From assembly GCA_947501005.1 (NCBI GenBank), contig CANMTU010000002.1:1-64000 (forward strand): DNA of 64,000 nt. Reading direction: 5' to 3'. Under the pieces are notes generated by a model. The model was not told the DNA's origin. It worked only from the letters and a program-made list of their open reading frames with translations, and did not search any database. Below are positions 1-9,803 of the stretch, in pieces (within the stretch, counting starts at the first letter, position 1; every line of letters begins with the position of its first letter). The translations under genes and the position numbers were made by a program. This stretch comes from an uncultured Erythrobacter sp. (GTDB taxonomy: Bacteria; Pseudomonadota; Alphaproteobacteria; Sphingomonadales; Sphingomonadaceae).

Positions 1-214
1 AAGGTCATCCATCGAAGGGTTGACTTGGGCGGCGACTTCGCTGCCGACGTCCCCGAAAGCAGACGGTCGCAAAACCAATCCATTTGCGGACGCTGGATGG
101 TGTCAGGCAGCTTCCTCAAGCCGACAGGCAGTTTCGCCATGATTTGGAGGTAGACCGGACGAGTCGCAAACCGAAAACATTGCAGACGTTCGCGAACTCC
201 GCCATCTCGAATCC

Positions 215-763
215 ATGAGATCATTATCTGCTCTTTTATCTTGGATTGTCGCGGTGTGTTCTACTAGTGCGCTCGCAGCGCCAGACCCTCGTGCTAAAGA
301 TGCAGTTGATGCATTTTCGCAACTCTGTGTATCAATGTTTGTCGGCGGCCATTCATATGCCGATCCTGAACGTTTCGACGTAACCAGACTGGACGACGCT
401 ACCCGCGAGCAGATTAAGCCAGACATCAAGGCTTCAACACTCTGGGACGTGCACGCGAAGGCTTCGGACGCATCAATGCTAGTGCATTCTGAGCCATCCG
501 GCATTTGCATGGTCGAAGTCGCAGAAGCGGATGAAGCTTCTATCCACGACGCAGTTGCCCAAGTTGCTGCCGACGCTGCCGCATCGGTCGACACGACCGC
601 CGTCGCCCAATCTGGCGAGACGCGCCAAGTCGCAGGGCTAGGAGCAACCACATCTTCTTGGCGCTTCGCGTCGGATAAAGGTGATGTGTTGATTATGGCC
701 ACTACGCTGCCGAAGTCGAAGTTCATGATCCAGCATGTGTTAACGGCCTCATACGTCCGCTAA
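215..763 (+). CDS. hypothetical secreted protein
   Basis: 182-aa ORF with N-terminal signal-peptide-like segment (MRSLSALLSWIVAVCSTSALAAP). Confidence 0.55.
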   Translation: MRSLSALLSWIVAVCSTSALAAPDPRAKDAVDAFSQLCVSMFVGGHSYADPERFDVTRLDDATREQIKPDIKASTLWDVHAKASDASMLVHSEPSGICMVEVAEADEASIHDAVAQVAADAAASVDTTAVAQSGETRQVAGLGATTSSWRFASDKGDVLIMATTLPKSKFMIQHVLTASYVR

Positions 764-808
764 CCACCCTAATTCCGGCCGCCCGACCGTGCGTGGCAGA
801 TAACCTAA

Positions 809-839
809 AGCGGCCGACCAATACCATTGGCCGACCGCT
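809..839 (-). terminator. stem-loop downstream of recombinase copy 1
   Basis: 14-bp stem (two GU wobbles on the minus-strand RNA), 3-nt loop, followed by UUU. Confidence 0.65.
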
Positions 840-846
840 CGATGGA

Positions 847-1479
847 TCAGATTTCCGTGCGCTCTGCCAGGAGGAGAGCGTCTTCGACATCGACACCGAG
901 ATAGCGGACCGTGTTCTCGATCTTGGTGTGCCCCAGCAAAATCTGGATCGCCCTGATGTTGCCTGTGGCCCGATAGATCATTGCGGCTTTTGTCCTCCGA
1001 AGCGAATGCGTTCCGTATTCAGACTTCCGAAGACCGATCGCAGTCACCCATTCATCAACCAAGCGGGCATACTGGCGCGTGCTCATGTGTCCGGCATGAT
1101 CAACCCTGCTTGGGAAAAGGTAATCGCCCGTCGAACCGCCCCGTCGTTCCAGCCAGGCTAGTAACGTCGCACGTACATCGGCGGTGAGTTCGAACTGCAC
1201 TGGTCGATTGGTCTTTTGTTGAATGACGATCGCGCGATTGCGGATGTCAGCACCAGCGACCACATCGCCAATCTTGATCTTCACCAGATCGCAGCCGCGC
1301 AACTTGCTATCGATGGCGAGATCGAAGAGCGCCCTGTCTCTCAACCGGCCTTCGCGATCGAGGTGAAAGCGGATCGCTCATATCTGTTTTTGCGTTAGCG
1401 GGCGCTTGGTTCCGACGTTTTTGCCAGCGTTCCATGCCACGCGTCTCTGCATGGCAGGATCAAATCGTGAGTATCCCAT
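847..1479 (-). pseudogene. small tyrosine-type recombinase copy 1, interrupted by in-frame TGA
   Basis: HSLRR, GHTKIENTVRYLG and SKLRG motifs; near-identical to ORF at 47600-48232 but TGA where that copy has TGG (QKQI*AIR vs QKQIWAIR). Confidence 0.85.
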
Positions 1480-1617
1480 TGTCTCTTCTCCTAGACCATC
1501 ATTGGCCAAGGGAAGAGCATCCGAAGAAGGTAAAGATCTGGGCCCTAGCGGAATGTCTGTTTTGAAGCGTGGATCCCTACGAAGCAGACTTTCTGCACAA
1601 GCCGCCTCCGACATTCG

Positions 1618-2358
1618 TCAGTCTGCTGCTAATCCGGCTTTCTCGACGTGCGTTTCTACTGGCAAACCCTTGTCCACGCGTTCGGAATACCGATCGACCA
1701 GTTGATCTGCATGCGGCCGCAGGAGGACAGTGAAGCGGACCAGTTCCTCCATCACGTCGACGATGCGGTCATAATAGGCAGACGGCTTCATCCGGCCCGC
1801 TTCGTCGAATTCCTCGTAGGCCTTGGCGACCGAGGACTGGTTGGGGATGGTAAACATGCGCATCCATCGCCCCAGCACGCGCAACGCGTTGACCGTGTTG
1901 AAACTCTGCGAACCTGCGCAGACCTGCATCACGGCCAGCGTGCGTCCCTGTGTTGGGCGCAGGCCTTTGTAGGCCAGTGGCAGGTGGTCGATCTGCGCCT
2001 TCATGATCCCGGTCATCTGGCCGTGCCGCTCGGGACTGCACCAGACTTGCCCCTCGGACCATAGCGAATGCTCGCGCAGTTCGTGAACGGCAGGATGGTC
2101 GTCATCCTTCACTTGGTCAGGTAGAGGCAGGTCCGACGGATCGAAAATCCGCGTGTCGCAGCCGAAGAACTGCAACAGACGAGCCGCTTCCTCAGCGGCC
2201 AGCCTCGAATAGGATCGCTCTCGCAGCGATCCGTAGAGCAGCAGGATACGCGGCGGCGGGTCCATTACACCGAGCCCCATTGCTGGGTTGCGATGGAGAT
2301 ACTCGGCACGCAGCGCGGGCAGGTGTTCAGGGTCGGACAGCGTGCGCAGGCGGGACAT
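1618..2358 (-). CDS. arsH: arsenical resistance protein ArsH (NADPH-dependent FMN reductase family)
   Basis: [23 protein letters not shown]...[21 protein letters not shown]; ars operon context. Confidence 0.95.
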   Translation of the reverse strand: MSRLRTLSDPEHLPALRAEYLHRNPAMGLGVMDPPPRILLLYGSLRERSYSRLAAEEAARLLQFFGCDTRIFDPSDLPLPDQVKDDDHPAVHELREHSLWSEGQVWCSPERHGQMTGIMKAQIDHLPLAYKGLRPTQGRTLAVMQVCAGSQSFNTVNALRVLGRWMRMFTIPNQSSVAKAYEEFDEAGRMKPSAYYDRIVDVMEELVRFTVLLRPHADQLVDRYSERVDKGLPVETHVEKAGLAAD

Positions 2359-2373
2359 AAGGCTCGTTCTGTC

Positions 2374-3444
2374 TCAGGACTGGGGGAAACGATCGCGCGT
2401 GCGATTGGCGAAGGCCACCAGCGACAGCATCACCGGGACTTCCACCAGCACGCCGACGACGGTTGCCAGTGCTGCGCCACTCGTCAGGCCGAACAGACCG
2501 ATGGCGACGGCCACCGCCAGTTCGAAGAAGTTGGAGGTGCCGATCAGCGCGCATGGTGCAGCAATATCGTGCGGCACCTTCCACGCCTTGGCGGCTGCAT
2601 AGGCGACGGCGAAAATCCCGTAGGATTGGATGATGATCGGGATTGCAATCATCACGATCAGCAGCGGATTGGAGATGATGGTTCTGGCCTGGAAGGCAAA
2701 CAGCAGCACGACGGTCGCCAGCAGGCCGATGATCGACCAGGGCTTGAGCCGCGCAGTGAAAGCATCGACCGCCGCCTTGTCGCCATCGTGCGAGCGAATG
2801 ACCTGTCGTCTGGCGATCGCCCCTGCCACCAGCGGAATGACGACATAGAGCACGACCGAGAGGAGCAGCGTCTCCCACGGCACAACGATATCGGTCACGC
2901 CCAGCAGCAGCGCCACGATGGGCACAAAGGCGAAGATCATGACGAGGTCGTTCACCGACACTTGCACCAGCGTGTAGGCCGGATCGCCCCGCGTCAGCTG
3001 CGACCAGACGAACACCATGGCGGTGCAAGGTGCTGCGCCCAGGATGATGAGCCCGGCGATATACTGGTCCGCGTCACCTTCCGACATCAGCCCGGCGTAG
3101 AGATAATCAAAGAACAGCACCGCCAGCGCCGCCATCGTGAATGGCTTGACCAGCCAGTTGACGACCAGCGTGATGACCAGCCCCTTGGGCTTGCGACCTA
3201 CGTCCTTGATGCTCGAAAAGTCGACGCCCACCATCATCGGGAAGATCATCGCCCAGATCAGCACCGCGACCACGAGATTGACCGAGGCGTATTCGAGATC
3301 TGCCAGGAGTCCAATTACACCCGGTGCGACCATGCCAAGTGCCAGACCGGCGAGGATAGCCCCCAGAACCCATAATGACAGGAAGCGTTCGAAGGTGCCG
3401 AGGGGCGAGACCGCCGGAGCGGGTTCTGCAATGGTTCGGGTCAT
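2374..3444 (-). CDS. acr3: ACR3 family arsenite efflux transporter
   Basis: 356-aa multi-TM protein with [33 protein letters not shown] motif. Confidence 0.95.
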   Translation of the reverse strand: MTRTIAEPAPAVSPLGTFERFLSLWVLGAILAGLALGMVAPGVIGLLADLEYASVNLVVAVLIWAMIFPMMVGVDFSSIKDVGRKPKGLVITLVVNWLVKPFTMAALAVLFFDYLYAGLMSEGDADQYIAGLIILGAAPCTAMVFVWSQLTRGDPAYTLVQVSVNDLVMIFAFVPIVALLLGVTDIVVPWETLLLSVVLYVVIPLVAGAIARRQVIRSHDGDKAAVDAFTARLKPWSIIGLLATVVLLFAFQARTIISNPLLIVMIAIPIIIQSYGIFAVAYAAAKAWKVPHDIAAPCALIGTSNFFELAVAVAIGLFGLTSGAALATVVGVLVEVPVMLSLVAFANRTRDRFPQS

Positions 3445-3465
3445 TTTACCTGTCCTGACGTTCGC

Positions 3466-3894
3466 TCAGCGCACGCGCACGCCAGCGGCGTCGACCACGT
3501 GTTCGCCGTCTTCCTTGGCGAACGCCCCTCGTTGGGCGGCAGGTATGAGGTCGAGCACTTCTTCCGACGGGCGGCAAAGCTTCACCCCGAGCGTTGAAAC
3601 CACCAATGGGCGGTTGATGAGGATGGGATGCTCCATCATCGCGTCGATCAGCTGCACGTCCGACAGGCCCGGATCGTCGAGACCGAGTTCGGCGAACGGC
3701 GTGCCTTTCTCGCGCAGCAGCTCGCGAGGGGTGAAGCCGGCCCGTGCGATCAGGCCTTCGAGCATTGCGCGCGAAGGTGGCGTCTTGAGATATTCGACGA
3801 CGTGCGGCTCGATCCCGACATTGCGGATCATGGCCAGCGCATTGCGCGAAGTTCCGCATTCGGGATTGTGATAGATGATGAGGTCGGAAATCAT
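3466..3894 (-). CDS. arsC: arsenate reductase, glutaredoxin-dependent ArsC type
   Basis: IYHNPECGTSRNALAMIRNVGIEPHVVEYLKTPPSR motif. Confidence 0.95.
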   Translation of the reverse strand: MISDLIIYHNPECGTSRNALAMIRNVGIEPHVVEYLKTPPSRAMLEGLIARAGFTPRELLREKGTPFAELGLDDPGLSDVQLIDAMMEHPILINRPLVVSTLGVKLCRPSEEVLDLIPAAQRGAFAKEDGEHVVDAAGVRVR

Positions 3895-4424
3895 TGGGCG
3901 TCCCCGTCTCTGGCCTGCGCTTTGGTGCTGGCACCTTCCTCGCGCCCGATCTCGGCGAGTTTGGTGCGCATCGCCATCTCGTCGATGGTCTTGATCGGCA
4001 GCATCAGGAACAGTTCGATGCGGCGCTTGAGATAACTGAGGGCATCGAGGAACGCCTTGCGCTGGCCTTCACCTTCGACGGCAGCCGGGTCCTCGACACC
4101 CCAGTGTGCGGTGATTGGCTTACCCGGAAAAACGGGGCAGCTTTCGCCAGCAGCGTTGTCACAAACGGTGATAATGAAATCGAACTCGGGCGCGCCGGGC
4201 TTCGTGAATTCATCCCAGTTTTTCGAGTGCAGGCCATCGGTCGGATAGCCGAAGTTGCCCAGCACTTCGATCGCCATCGGATGCACATCACCCTTGGGCT
4301 GACTGCCAGCGCTGTAGGCAGCGAACTGGCCTTCGCCCATCCTGTTCATCAGCGCTTCGCCTAGAATCGAGCGTGCCGAATTCCCGGTGCATAGAAACAA
4401 TACGTTGTAGACCTTGTCAGACAT
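3891..4424 (-). CDS. arsC: arsenate reductase, low-MW phosphotyrosine-phosphatase-like type
   Basis: VLFLCTGNSARSILGEALMN; overlaps the next ars gene by 4 nt (ATGA). Confidence 0.92.
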   Translation of the reverse strand: MSDKVYNVLFLCTGNSARSILGEALMNRMGEGQFAAYSAGSQPKGDVHPMAIEVLGNFGYPTDGLHSKNWDEFTKPGAPEFDFIITVCDNAAGESCPVFPGKPITAHWGVEDPAAVEGEGQRKAFLDALSYLKRRIELFLMLPIKTIDEMAMRTKLAEIGREEGASTKAQARDGDAQ

Positions 4425-4454
4425 CGGAACCTCGAAATGAGCGGTGGTTGGTGA

Positions 4455-4826
4455 TTAGGGCTTGCAGGCAGCAATCTCGGAGAAATCGGCGCAGAGCAGC
4501 GGATCCCCCTGGCAGCAATCTTCCATCAGGAAGGCGAGCAGCTGCCGCATGCCGGCGTAATCCGCGCGGTAGCGGATCACCCGGCTCTCGCGCTGCGATG
4601 TCGCAAGGCCTGCCCGCTCGAGGTTTGCCAAGTGATGCGACATCGTGGAGGCGGGAACGCCGCAACCCTGCGCAATCTCGCCCGCCATCAGCCCGTTTGC
4701 CCCCGCCTTCACGAGCATACGGAAAACTGACAGCCGTGTCTCGTGCCCGAGGGCCTGCAGGGCATCGACGGCCCAGATCTGATCGCCCTGTGTGATACGA
4801 ATCTCCGGTTGCTTTGAACGTATCAT
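4455..4826 (-). CDS. arsR: ArsR family transcriptional regulator
   Basis: winged HTH: LGHETRLSVFRMLVKAG...GVPASTMSHHLANLERAGL. Confidence 0.93.
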   Translation of the reverse strand: MIRSKQPEIRITQGDQIWAVDALQALGHETRLSVFRMLVKAGANGLMAGEIAQGCGVPASTMSHHLANLERAGLATSQRESRVIRYRADYAGMRQLLAFLMEDCCQGDPLLCADFSEIAACKP

Positions 4827-4975
4827 AAAGCGGCTTCAGACCCCCGCAATCGATAATTCGAGAAGAATCGAAATTACGGATTTCTGCTGTGTATCCCGTC
4901 CGGTAGAAAATCAGTTGCCTGCCGGAATTTGCGTGTATTTAGGGCGGCAGGCTCGTCCTTTGAGGTTGATAGATT

Positions 4976-7900
4976 TTGCAAGAACTTAAGACGAAACAGG
5001 GCATCCGTCTCTCCTCCACCCGGTGGTCGATCATCGGCCTGCTGGTGGGCCTCGGGTTCTTCCTCGTCACGGCATATGCCGCCTACTCCAACGTGATCGG
5101 GATGCGGGAGAATGAGGCGCGTATCCGCAACACCCACGAAGTGCTCACTGCGCTTGACGAACTGATGATCGCGACGCTCGATGTGGAGAGCGGCCAGCGC
5201 GGCTACGTCATTACTGGTGAAGAAGAATATCTTGAACCCTATCGAACGGGAGTGGAAGATGTTCGCCGAAGCCTCTCCTCACTTGAGACGCTGACGCAGG
5301 CCAACGAGGTTCAGGGTCAGAGTTTCGGCATACTTCGATCCGCAGTCGAGACCCGGCTCGGCCTCGCAGAACGTTCCATCCAGACTCGGCGTGATGAGGG
5401 CTTCGCAACAGCCATAGAGATGATCGACGGCGATCGGGGCCGGATCGCCATGGATGTGATCCGGCAGCAGATCGCGCAGATGAACGTCGAAGAAGCGCAG
5501 GAGCGCCAGCAGCGGGTCGAAGAGCTTGCTTCGGCTTCGCGTGCCGCGATCATCAGCGCCATCGTCACCAGCCTGATCGGCATCGCACTGACGATCGCCA
5601 TCTTCATCATCGTGGCAAGAAGCAACCGAACTCGCGAGCGGCAGAGCTGGCTACAGGCTGCACAGGTGGAATTGGGCGAGGCCATGCGGGGTGAGAAGAC
5701 GGTGCCCCAAGTTGCTGCCGCCGTGTTGTCGTTTCTTGCCGAAAGGACGGGCGCGAATGCCGGGGCAGTCTTCAAGGGTGAGGGCGGCACATTCAATCGG
5801 GCGGCCCTGCTCGGCGTTGCGGACAGCGCCTCCGTGCCGGAGTCATTCGGCCTGAACGAGGGCCTTCTCGGCAAGGTGGCGGCGGATGCGCGGGCAACCA
5901 CGCTATCGGACATACCCGCCGGTTACCTGAAGATCGGATCGGCGCTGGGCAGCGACGCGCCGAGGCACCTCGTCGTTGCCCCCGTCTTCTACGAAGGGTT
6001 GGTCAACGCCGTTATCGAACTCGGCTTCTTCGAAGAGGTGGACGAGCGCACGCTTGAGCTGCTCGACACCGTCGCCGGCTCGATCGGCGTCGCGCTTCGC
6101 TCGGCACGCTTCCGCGAACGATTGCAGGAAATGTTGGAGGAAACCCAGCGTCAGGCGGGCGAACTGCAGGCCCAGAGCGAGGAACTGCGGGTCTCCAACG
6201 AGGAGCTGGAGGAGCAGGGCAACGCGCTGAAGGAATCCCAGGCGCGCCTTGAACTCCAACAAGTGGAGCTGGAACAGACCAACAGCCAGCTCGAAGAGCA
6301 GGCGCAGACCCTTGAAGGACAGCGCGACGAACTCAAGCGCGCTACGGCCGCCCTGCAGCTCAAGGCGCGTGAGCTGGAACAGGCGAGCCAATACAAGTCG
6401 GATTTCCTCGCCAACATGAGCCACGAGTTGCGCACACCGCTCAATTCGTTGCTGATCCTGTCCAAGCTGCTCGGAGACAACAGCGACGGCAATCTCACCG
6501 CCGACCAGGTCAAGTTCGCCCGCACGATAGAATCGTCCGGCAACGATCTGCTGAACCTCATCAACGACATCCTCGACCTGTCGAAGATCGAGGCTGGCCA
6601 TGTCGAAATCGAGGCTGGCACGGTTTCGACCGACCGGCTGACCTCCGATCTGCGCAAGGTTTTCGAGCCGCTTGCACAGCAGCGCGGCCTGGAGCTCAGC
6701 ATCGCACTGGAATCCGGTGCGCCGCGTTCGATCGAGACCGACCGGATGCGGCTGGAGCAGGTGCTGAAAAACCTGCTGTCCAACGCGATCAAGTTTACCG
6801 AGGACGGAAGCGTCACCCTGACCATATCGCCAGACGAGAACGATATGGTCGACTTCGCCGTGGCCGACACCGGCATCGGCATCGACGAAGCACAGCGCGA
6901 GCCGATCTTCGAAGCCTTCCGCCAGGCGGACGGCACGATCAGCCGCAAGTTCGGCGGAACGGGACTGGGGCTGTCCATTTCGCGCGAGCTGGTCCGCCTG
7001 CTTGGCGGCAGCATCCGTCTCGAAAGCGAAAAGGGCAAGGGCAGCACCTTTATCGTCAGTGTGCCCGCCACATATGACCCCGCAATGGTTGCACCGAGGC
7101 AGCTTCCCTCTGCTGGTGAGGTAGCGACGGAGACGGCGCTCCCCCCCTCGTCCGCACCCGCCAGGCCAAAATCCGCAAAAGCGAGTGCGCCCGTGCTGGA
7201 CGACGACCGCAAGGACCTTTCGGAAGACAAGCGGCTCCTGCTGGTGATCGAGGACGACACGACCTTTGCCGGTATCGTGTGCGACCTGTCGCGCGAGCTG
7301 GGCTTCCAGTGCATCATTGCCGGAACGGCGACCGAAGCCATCGAGCTTGCCCGCGAATATCGCCCGAGCGCGATCGTGCTCGATATCGGATTGCCCGATC
7401 AGTCCGGCCTGACCGTGCTCGACCAGCTCAAGCACGAGGAAGAAACGCGCCATATCCCGATCCACGTGATATCCGGGACGGACCAGAGCCAGACCGCGCT
7501 GGCGCTCGGCGCGATCGGCTTTCTCGAAAAGCCAGCCCCGCGCGAACGTTTGGCCGAAGTGCTCTCGGGCTTGCAGGAGAAACTGGCTTCGCGCGTGCGG
7601 CGCGTGCTGATCGTGGAGGATGACAAGGTCCAGCGCGAAGCGGTGGCCAGCCTGCTCGGTTCGCAGGATGTCGAGACCGTGGGTGTCGGCACCGCAGCCG
7701 AATGCCTCGAGGAATTGCGCGAGGGGCAATACGACTGCATGGTTCTCGACCTCGCACTGCCCGATGCGTCGGGGTTCTCGCTGCTCGAAACCTTGAGTGA
7801 GGAACAGGACGGGCCCCTTCCGCCGGTCATCGTCTATACCGGCCGCGACCTGTCGGCCGACGAGGAGCAGCGCCTGCGCCGCTATTCCAGTTCGATCATC

Positions 7901-8416
7901 ATCAAGGGTGCCAAGTCGCCCGAGCGGCTGCTGGACGAGGTATCGCTGTTCCTCCATCGAGTCGTATCGGACCTTCCACCCGAACAGCGCCAGATGATCG
8001 AGAAGGCGCGCCATCGCGACGCCGCACTGGAAGGACGGCGCATACTGATTGTCGAGGACGACGTGCGCAATGTCTACTCTCTCACCAGCATCCTCGAGCC
8101 GCGCGGTGCGCTGACGCAGATCGCGCGCAACGGGCAGGAGGCGCTCGACGCGCTCGGCGAGGCTGCGGACGATCCCGATAAGGCCATCGACCTTGTGCTG
8201 ATGGACGTGATGATGCCGGTGATGGACGGCCTTACCGCCGCCCGCGCGATCCGCGCCGATGCGCGCTGGAAGAAGCTGCCGATCGTTATGCTTACTGCCA
8301 AGGCGATGCCCGACGATCAGCAAAAATGCATCGATGCAGGCGCCAATGATTACATGGCCAAGCCGATCGATGTGGACAAGCTGCTGTCGCTGGTGCGCGT
8401 ATGGATGCCCCGGTGA
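4976..8416 (+). CDS. hybrid histidine kinase: CHASE3-like, GAF-like, coiled coil, HisKA, HATPase, three REC domains
   Basis: FLANMSHELRTPLNSLLILSKLL H-box, GGTGLGLSISRELV, three separate REC modules; TTG start with upstream GAGG. Confidence 0.93.
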   Translation: MQELKTKQGIRLSSTRWSIIGLLVGLGFFLVTAYAAYSNVIGMRENEARIRNTHEVLTALDELMIATLDVESGQRGYVITGEEEYLEPYRTGVEDVRRSLSSLETLTQANEVQGQSFGILRSAVETRLGLAERSIQTRRDEGFATAIEMIDGDRGRIAMDVIRQQIAQMNVEEAQERQQRVEELASASRAAIISAIVTSLIGIALTIAIFIIVARSNRTRERQSWLQAAQVELGEAMRGEKTVPQVAAAVLSFLAERTGANAGAVFKGEGGTFNRAALLGVADSASVPESFGLNEGLLGKVAADARATTLSDIPAGYLKIGSALGSDAPRHLVVAPVFYEGLVNAVIELGFFEEVDERTLELLDTVAGSIGVALRSARFRERLQEMLEETQRQAGELQAQSEELRVSNEELEEQGNALKESQARLELQQVELEQTNSQLEEQAQTLEGQRDELKRATAALQLKARELEQASQYKSDFLANMSHELRTPLNSLLILSKLLGDNSDGNLTADQVKFARTIESSGNDLLNLINDILDLSKIEAGHVEIEAGTVSTDRLTSDLRKVFEPLAQQRGLELSIALESGAPRSIETDRMRLEQVLKNLLSNAIKFTEDGSVTLTISPDENDMVDFAVADTGIGIDEAQREPIFEAFRQADGTISRKFGGTGLGLSISRELVRLLGGSIRLESEKGKGSTFIVSVPATYDPAMVAPRQLPSAGEVATETALPPSSAPARPKSAKASAPVLDDDRKDLSEDKRLLLVIEDDTTFAGIVCDLSRELGFQCIIAGTATEAIELAREYRPSAIVLDIGLPDQSGLTVLDQLKHEEETRHIPIHVISGTDQSQTALALGAIGFLEKPAPRERLAEVLSGLQEKLASRVRRVLIVEDDKVQREAVASLLGSQDVETVGVGTAAECLEELREGQYDCMVLDLALPDASGFSLLETLSEEQDGPLPPVIVYTGRDLSADEEQRLRRYSSSIIIKGAKSPERLLDEVSLFLHRVVSDLPPEQRQMIEKARHRDAALEGRRILIVEDDVRNVYSLTSILEPRGALTQIARNGQEALDALGEAADDPDKAIDLVLMDVMMPVMDGLTAARAIRADARWKKLPIVMLTAKAMPDDQQKCIDAGANDYMAKPIDVDKLLSLVRVWMPR

Positions 8417-9240
8417 TGAGCGAAAGTATCGAGGATATCGAGATCCAGCTGCTGCTGGATGCCGTCTATCGCCATTATCACTACGATTTCCGTCATTATG
8501 CTCGGGCGTCGATCAAACGGCGGCTGCTTCAGGCCCGTAGCCAGTGGGGATACGACAGCATCTCCGATATCCAGTCGGCCGTTCTCCACGACGAGAGCAT
8601 CCTCCCGAAGCTGCTGAATTTCCTCACTGTGCAGGTGAGCGAGATGTTCCGCGACCCATCCTATTTTCGTGCGCTGCGCGAAAAGGTGGTGCCGCATTTG
8701 CGCACCTATCCCTCGCTCAAGGTATGGGTCGCAGGGTGCAGCCAAGGCGAGGAGCTCTATTCCCTGGCCGTTCTTTTCGCGGAAGAGGGGCTGTTCGAAC
8801 GAACGATCTTCTATGCTACCGATATCAACCCCGCTGCCCTCCGTGCGGCGCAGGCGGGCATATATCCGCTCGACCGCATCCAACTGTTCACCGAGAACCA
8901 CCGCCTTTCGGGCGGGCATAGCTCGCTGTCGGACCACTACACCGCGGACTACGACCGGGCCGTGTTCAGCAAATCGCTGCGAGAACGAACTGTTTTTTCG
9001 GACCACAGCCTGGTGACCGACGCAGCCTTTGGCGAGATGCACCTGATCTCCTGTCGCAACGTGCTCATCTACTTCGATCGCGAGTTGCAGGACCGGGTCG
9101 TGGGCTTGTTCGGCGAGTCGCTCGTGCGCGGCGGTTTTCTCGGCATTGGATCGAAGGAAAGCCTGCGTTTTTCGGAACATGCGGACATGTTCGCGGAATT
9201 CGTGCGAGAGGAAAGAATCTATCGGAGGAGTTCGCAATGA
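8416..9240 (+). CDS. cheR: CheR-type protein-glutamate methyltransferase
   Basis: VAGCSQGEELYSLAVLF, SCRNVLIYF; ATG overlaps kinase stop (TGATG); the ORF track also allows a start at 8401. Confidence 0.92.
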   Translation: MSESIEDIEIQLLLDAVYRHYHYDFRHYARASIKRRLLQARSQWGYDSISDIQSAVLHDESILPKLLNFLTVQVSEMFRDPSYFRALREKVVPHLRTYPSLKVWVAGCSQGEELYSLAVLFAEEGLFERTIFYATDINPAALRAAQAGIYPLDRIQLFTENHRLSGGHSSLSDHYTADYDRAVFSKSLRERTVFSDHSLVTDAAFGEMHLISCRNVLIYFDRELQDRVVGLFGESLVRGGFLGIGSKESLRFSEHADMFAEFVREERIYRRSSQ

Positions 9241-9803
9241 CCCTCCAGGCCGTCGTGATCGGCACTTCGGCTGGCGGCGTCCAGGCGCTGTCGCAGGTGC
9301 TCCCCAGGCTGCCGGCGGATTTTCCCGCCCCGGTTCTCGTGGTCGTCCATGTCCCGCCGAAGCAAAGCAATTCGATCGTCGACCTGTTCGCCGCGAAGTG
9401 TCGGCTCCCGGTCAAAGAAGCGGAGGACAAGGAACCTCTAGCGCCCGGCACGATCTATTTCGCTCCGCCGGATTATCACCTGCTCGTCGAAGCCTGTGGA
9501 ACCATCGCCCTGTCCTCGGACGAGCCTGTCAATCACTCGCGTCCGGCGATCGATGTGCTGTTCGAAAGCGCAGCCGATGCCTTTGGTCCGGGATTGGCCG
9601 GCATCGTCATGACCGGGGCAAACAGCGATGGGGCGCAGGGCCTGCGGGCCGTATACGCCGCCGATGGACAGGCCATCGTGCAAATCCCCGCCACGGCAGA
9701 AGTCGCGACCATGCCTGAGGCCGCACTGACCGCCTGTCCCGACGCGCGGACGATGGCACTGGAAAGAATTGTACCCGCTCTGGAGGCGATGATCGCGCGA
9801 TGA
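9237..9803 (+). CDS. cheB: CheB-type methylesterase (catalytic domain only)
   Basis: IGTSAGGVQAL, VVVHVPPKQ, VMTGANSDGA; 4-nt overlap with cheR. Confidence 0.92.
   Translation: MTLQAVVIGTSAGGVQALSQVLPRLPADFPAPVLVVVHVPPKQSNSIVDLFAAKCRLPVKEAEDKEPLAPGTIYFAPPDYHLLVEACGTIALSSDEPVNHSRPAIDVLFESAADAFGPGLAGIVMTGANSDGAQGLRAVYAADGQAIVQIPATAEVATMPEAALTACPDARTMALERIVPALEAMIAR

Noticed and set aside
2293-3375. 360-aa plus-strand ORF opposite acr3
   Set aside because: His/Asp/Gln-rich low-complexity translation typical of the antisense of a membrane protein gene.
5903-8323. 806-aa minus-strand ORF opposite the hybrid kinase
   Set aside because: Antisense open frame produced by high-GC codon bias; no domain motifs, while the sense strand is clearly the kinase.
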